In this document: piece after piece, positions 6,009 to 11,123 of the stretch
Numbering within the stretch: position 1 is the first letter of the stretch
How the letters are laid out: every line of letters begins with the position of its first letter
Assembly: GCA_002319915.1 (NCBI GenBank)
Contig: DCFQ01000093.1
Coordinates: 1 to 11,123 of the forward strand
Direction of reading: 5' to 3'
From: Bacteroidales bacterium UBA1800
GTDB lineage: Bacteria; Bacteroidota; Bacteroidia; Bacteroidales; VadinHA17
DNA length: 11,123 nt
Program-made: the position numbers and the translations under genes
The notes under the pieces: generated by a model
The model's database searches: none
The model's input: the letters and a program-made list of their open reading frames with translations, nothing else
What the model was told of the DNA's origin: nothing

Positions 6009-8012
6009 ATGAAACTAACTATTTTAAATCTGAGCTTCAGCCTTCTTATTTTAACCTGTCTGACCATCCCGGTCCTGAATGCAAAACCTGCTGATACATT
6101 GAGCGTATCCTCCCCGTCGGGAAGAATAGTTATCAAAACGTGGATGGCAGGACGGTTGACATACGACGTCCTTTATGATGGCAGGAAGATCATGAATGCT
6201 TCAGCAATTGACCTTCAGCTCGACAAAAGCAGATCAGTTTCATCGGCAGGAGCGATCCGCTCACATTCTGTTAATAAAATAACAGCACGGATAATCTGCC
6301 CGGTCCCTGAGAAAAGGAGGATAATCCCCGATGTTTACAATCTCCTGACGATCAGATTCAGGCAGCCGTTCCGCGTCGAATTCAGGGTATATGATGACGG
6401 ATTGGCGTACAGGATCCTGTCAGCTTTCAGCGATTCGGTATTTGTTGAGAATGAAGTTGCGGAGTTCCGTTTCCCCCCGGCTGTCCATGCCTGGTTCCCG
6501 CAGATCCATAAGAGAAGCGATGCAGATATTTTCCACACCAGCTTTGAAGAGGAGTATCAGTTCAGGAGGATCGACAGCATAAAGACAGGTGAAATGGCAT
6601 TCTCCCCCGTACTGATGGATCCCGCCACAGGTCCGAAAATAGCCATTACCGAATCGGACCTTGAAGAGTATCCGGGGATGTTCCTCGGAGGCACCGGGAG
6701 TGCGGCCCTCCGCGGCGTTTTTGCGGGATATCCGCTTGAGGAAAAGGCGACTGAAGGCATTTACCCCCAGATGCTTGTCACAAAGAGGGCACCATATATT
6801 GCCAGGACGATTGGCACCAGAAGCTTCCCGTGGAGGGTCATAATTATTGCAGTTGATGACCATGAGCTGCCTCTTAATGACCTTGTCTACAGGCTGGGGG
6901 CATCCTCCCGGATCGGGGACCTTTCGTGGATTGAGCCCGGAAACCTGACGGATGAATGGATAATCGATATCAACCTGTTCAATGTTCCATTCAGGGCAGG
7001 ACTGAACTCTGAATCGTACAAGTACTACCTAGATTTCGCAAAACGCTTCGGGTTCAGGCGCATCATGATGGATGCAGGGTGGAGCGACAACAGGGACCTC
7101 TTCAAAATCACTCAGGCCATAAATATGGATACGCTGCTAGCTTATGCGGGGGAAAGGGGAGTAAAGCTCAGCATGTGGACCCTTGCGATGACTCTCGACA
7201 GGCAGCTCGACAGCGCGCTCGACAGGTTCTGCAGGTGGGGAGTCAATTTTATTATGACCGACTTTATCGACAGGGATGATCAGAAAGCGGTGAGATTTTA
7301 CTACAGGATAGCAAAAGCCTGCGCGGACCACAAGATCATGATAATGTTTCATGGCGCGTTCCCGCCCAAGGGATTCAACCGTACTTACCCGAATGCGGTT
7401 GCCAGGGAGGGCGTGCTGGGTTCCGAATACAATATCTGGAGCAGCCGTGTGACTCCGCAGCACGACCTTACCCTGCCGTTCACACGAATGCTCGCCGGAG
7501 GGTTTGACTATGAGCCCGGCCTGCTTAACAACGCAACGAAGACCGGCACCAGGCCGGTTTCCGGAGTGGTTACCAGTCCCGGGACACGCTGCCATCAGCT
7601 GGCAATGTTCGTGGTTTACGACAGCCCGATGCAGATCTTCTCGGGGAATCCTTCCGAGGGAATGCGTGAACCGGAAATGATGAGCCTTATCGGTCATCTT
7701 CCAACAACCTGGGATGAGACATTGATCCCGGCAGCGAAAGTTCCGGAGTATATAGTCACGGTTAGAAGGAACGGAGAGAGCTGGTTCGCTGCCGGAATGT
7801 GCGACTGGGATCCCAGGGACATTGTCCTGAAGCTCGACTTCCTGAGCGAAGGGGAGCTCTACAGTGCAACTTTATGCACCGATGGGATAAATGCTGACAG
7901 GTATGCAGCTGACTATGTCCTGCAAAAAGATATCACATTTAAAAAGGGGGATGAAATAAAAATTCACCTGGCTACGGGAGGAGGGTTCCTGGCAAGGTTT
8001 GACAGGAAATAG
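6009..8012 (+). CDS. Secreted glycoside hydrolase family 97, probably retaining alpha-galactosidase type
   Basis: Exo-acting alpha-glycosidase of family GH97, 667 residues from the ATG at 6009. I chose this start over the in-frame TTG at 5964 because it gives a clean signal peptide (MKLTILNLSFSLL..., ending near VLNA, residue 25). The order is N-terminal beta-sandwich (about 26-275, starting LSVSSPSGRIVIK), catalytic (beta/alpha)8 barrel (about 285-560) and a C-terminal beta domain to the end (FLARFDRK). Visible barrel motifs are IMMDAGWSD (D355), LSMWTLAMTLDRQ, IMTDFIDRDDQ (D418) and AREGVLGSEYN (E467, E473). D418 matches the Asp nucleophile of retaining GH97 enzymes, and E473 is 55 residues later, the spacing I recall between nucleophile and acid/base in the Bacteroides alpha-galactosidase; inverting SusB-type enzymes lack that Asp. 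The gene stands alone, with no SusC/SusD genes beside it. Family very secure, linkage specificity likely but not proven. Confidence 0.92.
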   Translation: MKLTILNLSFSLLILTCLTIPVLNAKPADTLSVSSPSGRIVIKTWMAGRLTYDVLYDGRKIMNASAIDLQLDKSRSVSSAGAIRSHSVNKITARIICPVPEKRRIIPDVYNLLTIRFRQPFRVEFRVYDDGLAYRILSAFSDSVFVENEVAEFRFPPAVHAWFPQIHKRSDADIFHTSFEEEYQFRRIDSIKTGEMAFSPVLMDPATGPKIAITESDLEEYPGMFLGGTGSAALRGVFAGYPLEEKATEGIYPQMLVTKRAPYIARTIGTRSFPWRVIIIAVDDHELPLNDLVYRLGASSRIGDLSWIEPGNLTDEWIIDINLFNVPFRAGLNSESYKYYLDFAKRFGFRRIMMDAGWSDNRDLFKITQAINMDTLLAYAGERGVKLSMWTLAMTLDRQLDSALDRFCRWGVNFIMTDFIDRDDQKAVRFYYRIAKACADHKIMIMFHGAFPPKGFNRTYPNAVAREGVLGSEYNIWSSRVTPQHDLTLPFTRMLAGGFDYEPGLLNNATKTGTRPVSGVVTSPGTRCHQLAMFVVYDSPMQIFSGNPSEGMREPEMMSLIGHLPTTWDETLIPAAKVPEYIVTVRRNGESWFAAGMCDWDPRDIVLKLDFLSEGELYSATLCTDGINADRYAADYVLQKDITFKKGDEIKIHLATGGGFLARFDRK

Positions 8013-8044
8013 GCGCTCCCAGGGTCCGGGTTCCCCTCATAGTG

Positions 8045-8075
8045 CCCCTGTGACCATCATTTCACTGTCACCGGG
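8045..8075 (+). terminator. Imperfect hairpin after the GH97 gene
   Basis: CCCTGTGAC (8046-8054) pairs with GTCACCGGG (8067-8075) with one T/C mismatch and a 12-base loop, beginning 34 bases after the GH97 stop. No T tract follows, so it could be a processing or factor-dependent end rather than an intrinsic terminator. Confidence 0.3.
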
Positions 8076-8153
8076 CCTGGCTGATCGGGAGAGGTCTGAC
8101 CAATGCAGTATCAGGATCAACCCCGGCAGGAAATGAAAAGTTAAAAACCGGCA

Positions 8154-8190
8154 TTTGACTCCGTCATCTTTAAAAATGTTGTAATTTTTG
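8154..8190 (+). promoter_or_regulatory. Weak Bacteroidota-type promoter candidate before the Tat-signal protein gene
   Basis: TTTG (8154-8157) is followed after 24 bases by TAATTTTTG (8182-8190), which resembles the -7 consensus TAnnTTTG with one extra T. Spacing is longer than the usual 19-21 bases. It lies 70 bases before the ATG at 8260 in the 247-bp gap after GH97. The rest of the gap holds only the hairpin at 8045-8075. Confidence 0.22.
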
Positions 8191-8259
8191 GCTGGAAAGG
8201 GGAAAAAAATTTCTGCACAATTCTATGAAATAATGTTGGTCTGAATAAAAATACCGGAG

Positions 8260-9324
8260 ATGAAAAACAAAATAAAAAGCTTAGGAAATATAAAGGGGCC
8301 GGAAGCTCAAAGCAGCAGCAGGCGCCGGCTTATCAAGGCGCTTGCAGGGATCCCTGTTGTATCTGTGTTTCCGCGGATGTTCCTGAAGGATGACCCCGGA
8401 ATCGCAGCGCCCGGCTCAACAGAAACGGAAAGCGGACCGGCAAATCCGGGTCCGGTCACCGTTACAGGGAAGATCCCGCAAGGCAGGCTCGGCAGCCTGA
8501 ACATAAGCCGGATGATCCTTGGCTGCAACCTGATCGGCGGATGGTCGCACGCCAGGGACCTGATCTATACCGATCAGCTCTTCAGGACCTATCACAGTGA
8601 GGAGAAGATCATCGAGACCTTCAGGCTCGCCGAACAGGCAGGGATCAACACCGTTTTCATGGTGACGCAGTATTTCCATGTCCTCAGAATGTACAGGAAG
8701 AATTTCAACAGCGGGATGCAGTCGATCTGCCAGACCATGCTGCCCGAAAATGATTTCTTCTCCGATATCAAATCAGCGATCGACAGCGGGACAACAGCTT
8801 TGTATATTCATGGCGGGGAAGGGGATAAGCTGGTGAGCTCGGGCAGGATCGACAAGGTTTTCAAGGCGGTCGACTACATTAAGAGCCAGGGCTTCCCGGC
8901 CGGAATGGGTGCACATTCCCTTGAAACCATCAAGGCATGTGAGCGCGAAAAGCTGCCGGTGGATTTTTACGTTAAGACATTTCACCACGACAGGTACTGG
9001 TCAGCGCATCCCGAGGCTTATCGTGAGGAGTATAGCGTCATACAACCCTTTTCACCTGATCATGACAGGTATCACGACAACATGTGGGACCTCTTCCCGA
9101 CCCGCACCGCGGAGTTCATGGAAAACATACACAAGCCATGGTTTGCATTTAAAGTACTCGCTGCGGGGGCAATCCCTCCCGCCGACGGCTTCCGGTTCGC
9201 CTTTGAGAACGGGGCCGATTTCATCACAGTCGGCATGTTCGATTTTCAGATAGCCAATAATGTGAACACCGTAAACAAGGTCCTCGCCACTCTTGGCAGG
9301 CGAAGCAGGGAGTGGTTCAGCTGA
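8260..9324 (+). CDS. Tat-exported TIM-barrel protein, aldo/keto reductase-like, function unknown
   Basis: Protein of 354 residues with a twin-arginine signal: S20-R21-R22-R23-L-I-K followed by a hydrophobic ALAGIPVVSVF stretch. A low-complexity Pro/Gly/Ser/Glu linker (about 44-66) leads into a domain starting GRLGSLNISRMILGCNLIGG (75-94), the opening pattern of aldo/keto reductase-like TIM barrels, and alternating strand/helix segments follow: EKIIETFRLAEQAGINTVFM (115-134), GTTALYIHGG, VDYIKSQGFPAGMGAHSLET, and near the end FKVLAAGAIPPADGFRFAF and GADFITVGMFDF. The His-rich KTFHHDRYWSAHP and PFSPDHDRYHDNMW stretches look like a possible metal or substrate site. The Asp-Tyr-Lys-His tetrad of true aldo/keto reductases cannot be picked out, so the protein may not be a reductase. 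Tat export suggests folding or cofactor loading in the cytoplasm. It converges on the MlrC-like gene. GGAG just before the ATG is too close to act as a standard binding site. Confidence 0.7.
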   Translation: MKNKIKSLGNIKGPEAQSSSRRRLIKALAGIPVVSVFPRMFLKDDPGIAAPGSTETESGPANPGPVTVTGKIPQGRLGSLNISRMILGCNLIGGWSHARDLIYTDQLFRTYHSEEKIIETFRLAEQAGINTVFMVTQYFHVLRMYRKNFNSGMQSICQTMLPENDFFSDIKSAIDSGTTALYIHGGEGDKLVSSGRIDKVFKAVDYIKSQGFPAGMGAHSLETIKACEREKLPVDFYVKTFHHDRYWSAHPEAYREEYSVIQPFSPDHDRYHDNMWDLFPTRTAEFMENIHKPWFAFKVLAAGAIPPADGFRFAFENGADFITVGMFDFQIANNVNTVNKVLATLGRRSREWFS

Positions 9325-9330
9325 CGATCA

Positions 9331-9359
9331 GGAACCCTGACCAGCGGGATCAGGCTTCC
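9331..9359. terminator. Hairpin between the two convergent genes, possible bidirectional terminator
   Basis: GGAA-C-CCTGA (9331-9340) pairs with TCAGG-C-TTCC (9350-9359) with a single C/C mismatch and a nine-base loop. It fills most of the 25-bp gap between the convergent stops and overlaps the last codons of the minus-strand gene. There are no T tracts on either side, so it may block read-through without being a classic intrinsic terminator. Confidence 0.35.
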
Positions 9360-10888
9360 GAAGGGTTGAACTTAGTGTCGGGATCCAGTGGGAAGATCGG
9401 CCTGCGGATCCTTGAGTATGTAAGCTTTTCAATCCGCATGTCTCCTGCCCCGGGAGTAAGAAGCATTATATAGCGCGGAGCGATCTTCACCAGGTCGGGG
9501 AACAGGTATCCCATCTTAAGGACAACCAGCTTCCTTTCCAGGGGATTAATGCCACATTGATCGAACTGCGCCCTGGTCAGGAAGGTTGAAGAATCACCAA
9601 CCAGCACAACCTCGATATTGTCAATCTTTATCACAGCCATTTCAGGCTCCCTGATCAGTTTTATCACACTCGCATCCGCCACCAGGGGTAGTCCGTGACG
9701 CTTTTCGATCGTTGCTCCGACGGATATCCGGATTCGGGCACCTTCACCCGCTGCGAAGCATCTTTTCATCGCAGCCACGTCGGTAATGCTGGCGATGACA
9801 GCGCCTGGGACCTTTCGCTTAACAAGATGGCGCAGAACGACCGGCAGGTCACCTGGTGTACTGGCGGTCACATTGTCGCCGCTGTCGGTAAGGAATACGG
9901 TCTTTTCGGGAGCAGCCAGCGCGCGGGCCACCCCTTCCTCGAGCTCGGCGGTCTCGCAGCCATACCTGAACTGATGGCGGGCATCCCAGATCTTCCCTGC
10001 CAGGTAGATTGCCGCAGCACGGGCGGCCTCCCTGGAACCGTCAGCGGTTATCATCACCGACATCCCGGTAGCGGGTGCATCCGTCCAGGCGCACCCCACA
10101 AAGAGAGTTGCGGCAAGTATCTTCTCGTTAAACCCCGGAATTCCCTCTCTTTCTATCCTCCTGGCCTCTTCAACAAGCGATCCGAATGGCTCTGAGGTAG
10201 TCATCGCCTTCTCACCCTGCACGAGGAACGGAACCGGGAGAACATATGATACCGGCTTCACTTTTCCCGTCAGGGTATCGGCGAGGATCCGTGCAGTATG
10301 CTCTGCAGTCTCTGCCATGTCGGTATGGGGCGCGGTCTTGAGCCCGACCAGGATATCTCCGTACCGGCCCATCTCCCGGGGAATATTCCCATGAAGGTCA
10401 AAAGTGCAGGCGACCGGGACACCCGGACCGACCATTGCACGGACCTTGCCTGTCAGCACGGTCTCAGCATGCCCGACCCCTTCTGCAAACATTGCACCGT
10501 GAAGCCTGAGGAAGACGGCATCAACAGGCATGGCTTTCCGGAGTGAATCCAGGACGCGCTCCATCGCTTCAATGCAGGGTTTTTCAAGAATAAGACCGCC
10601 TCCAACGGGAGCAGCATTGATTCCGGGGACAAGAGTAAGATCTGACCCATTCAAGCCATTGACACCCGGGTTTCCGGATTCCTCAAACTTCCATACGGAA
10701 GTGGGAACAGGATGGAAGGTATTTGTCTCATGCGCAAAACCTGCGATGAAGATCCGTTTGGGACCCATTCCGGCTGATCTGAGAGTTACCACCCGGGGAT
10801 CGGGAAGAAAGCCGCCGGCCAGTGCGCTTCCGGCTGAAGCGATCGCCGCTCCGCTCACCTGTTTCAGGAAATTCCGCCTGCTGGTCAT
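9350..10888 (-). CDS. Tat-exported M81-family metallopeptidase (MlrC-like)
   Basis: Zinc-dependent hydrolase of the M81/MlrC family, named for the microcystin-degrading enzyme MlrC; most members act on other, unknown peptide or amide substrates. The 512-residue product starts MTSRRNFLKQ, an exact SRRxFLK twin-arginine motif, followed by a small-residue hydrophobic stretch to about residue 26. The N-terminal MlrC domain (about 43-330) shows IAGFAHETNTF (48-58, E54), FLRLHGAM (126-133), CTFDLHGN (161-168, D164 and H166) and TAPHTDM (185-191, H188). The D-x-H-x21-H spacing matches the zinc ligands I recall for MlrC. The C-terminal MlrC domain (about 330-512) shows VFLTDSGDNVTASTPGD (331-347), VVLKMGYLFPD and IRRPIFPLD. 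Length is typical plus the signal. Family and intact active site are well supported; microcystin as substrate is not. Confidence 0.92.
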   Translation of the reverse strand: MTSRRNFLKQVSGAAIASAGSALAGGFLPDPRVVTLRSAGMGPKRIFIAGFAHETNTFHPVPTSVWKFEESGNPGVNGLNGSDLTLVPGINAAPVGGGLILEKPCIEAMERVLDSLRKAMPVDAVFLRLHGAMFAEGVGHAETVLTGKVRAMVGPGVPVACTFDLHGNIPREMGRYGDILVGLKTAPHTDMAETAEHTARILADTLTGKVKPVSYVLPVPFLVQGEKAMTTSEPFGSLVEEARRIEREGIPGFNEKILAATLFVGCAWTDAPATGMSVMITADGSREAARAAAIYLAGKIWDARHQFRYGCETAELEEGVARALAAPEKTVFLTDSGDNVTASTPGDLPVVLRHLVKRKVPGAVIASITDVAAMKRCFAAGEGARIRISVGATIEKRHGLPLVADASVIKLIREPEMAVIKIDNIEVVLVGDSSTFLTRAQFDQCGINPLERKLVVLKMGYLFPDLVKIAPRYIMLLTPGAGDMRIEKLTYSRIRRPIFPLDPDTKFNPSEA

Positions 10889-10946
10889 GGTTTTGTGTAT
10901 TATTTGTTAAACGAAGTTTTTAGAGGTGTGCCAGGTAATTCCTTAT

Positions 10947-10954
10947 CAAATATA
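10947..10954 (-). promoter_or_regulatory. Candidate -7 element for the MlrC-like gene
   Basis: Read on the minus strand this is TATATTTG, an exact match to the Bacteroidota -7 consensus TAnnTTTG, 58 bases upstream of the MlrC-like ATG. A matching -33 TTG was not found at the usual 19-21 base distance, so confidence is limited. Confidence 0.35.
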
Positions 10955-11034
10955 AATAATCCCGTCCTGATTTCCCTAAGCTGGAAGCAGTTATCCGAAC
11001 AATGATTTTCCGGTCCGGGCATTCTTCATAACAC

Positions 11035-11065
11035 TTGACTTTGGTTCGCCGATGGCTTAAATTTG
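11035..11065 (+). promoter_or_regulatory. Bacteroidota-type promoter facing out of the right edge
   Basis: TTG (11035-11037), 20 bases, then TAAATTTG (11058-11065): a full match to the -33 / -7 promoter form of the phylum with correct spacing. It points right, divergent from the MlrC-like gene, and transcription would begin near 11070-11074. The only ATG ORF just after it (11087) stops within the window after ten codons, so the served gene lies beyond the edge. Confidence 0.5.
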
Positions 11066-11072
11066 CTTTATT

Positions 11073-11091
11073 GCCATACTGTTACTATGGC
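11073..11091. repeat. Inverted repeat GCCATA / TATGGC near the predicted transcription start
   Basis: GCCATA (11073-11078) and TATGGC (11086-11091) form perfect six-base arms around seven bases, directly at or after the predicted start of the outward promoter. It may be an operator or a 5' leader hairpin. Confidence 0.35.
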
Positions 11092-11123
11092 CCCGGACCT
11101 GATGACTCTGACTTCGTAAATAA

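Noticed and set aside
7137..7697. 186-residue open frame on the minus strand inside GH97
   Set aside because: It overlaps the catalytic barrel of GH97, which is clearly the real gene, and shows no recognisable motif.
4938..8012. Polysaccharide utilisation locus around GH97
   Set aside because: No SusC, SusD, TonB-dependent receptor, sugar transporter or hybrid two-component regulator is present.
9695..10195. 166-residue open frame on the plus strand inside the MlrC-like gene
   Set aside because: The opposite strand encodes conserved M81 motifs throughout; this translation shows no domain pattern.
11040..11065. Alternative promoter using TTTG at 11040-11043
   Set aside because: It leaves only 14 bases before TAAATTTG; the TTG at 11035 gives the proper 20-base spacing.
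1..11123. CRISPR array, tRNA, rRNA, riboswitch, insertion sequence or phage genes
   Set aside because: Reading both strands showed no regularly spaced long repeats, no cloverleaf-like T-loop patterns, no transposase or integrase motifs and no recognisable riboswitch core.

Overview
The window looks like chromosomal DNA from an environmental, probably anaerobic member of the Bacteroidota (Bacteroidales-like). The inference rests on a DUF4251 lipid-free exported protein, a GH97 glycosidase, a SiaC/DUF1987 protein, few Shine-Dalgarno sequences, and matches to the Bacteroidota promoter form (TTG, then TAnnTTTG). No rRNA, tRNA, CRISPR array, transposase or integrase is visible, so it reads as ordinary accessory chromosome rather than a mobile island.

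Region 1 (1-1900, + strand): the C-terminal part of a subtilisin-like S8 protease cut by the left window edge, a small four-helix membrane protein 22 bp behind it, then a secreted DUF4251 protein. Region 2 (1968-4262, + strand): a possible 35-residue hydrophobic leader ORF that overlaps the start of an exported YdjC/ChbG-type carbohydrate deacetylase. Four bases after that deacetylase comes a ten-helix membrane protein of the DUF1624/HGSNAT acetyltransferase type, and a GC-rich hairpin closes the unit. A deacetylase tightly coupled to a possible trans-membrane sugar acetyltransferase is the most suggestive functional pairing here.

Region 3 (4263-5800): a triple CTGTGT direct repeat, an exported VOC/glyoxalase-fold protein, a DUF2784 membrane protein, and, on the opposite strand, an orphan SiaC-like regulatory phosphoprotein. 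Region 4 (5801-8100): a secreted GH97 glycosidase with residues typical of the retaining (alpha-galactosidase-like) branch, preceded by a perfect 12-bp palindrome.

Region 5 (8101-11123): two convergent genes, each beginning with a twin-arginine signal. One encodes a TIM-barrel-like protein resembling aldo/keto reductases, the other an M81/MlrC-type zinc metallopeptidase with its metal-binding residues intact. The right edge holds a good Bacteroidota-type promoter on the + strand, with a palindrome near its predicted start, serving a gene beyond the window.

The common theme is exported or envelope-located hydrolases acting on peptides, amides and sugars. No SusC/SusD pair or sensor regulator is present, so a full polysaccharide utilisation locus cannot be claimed.
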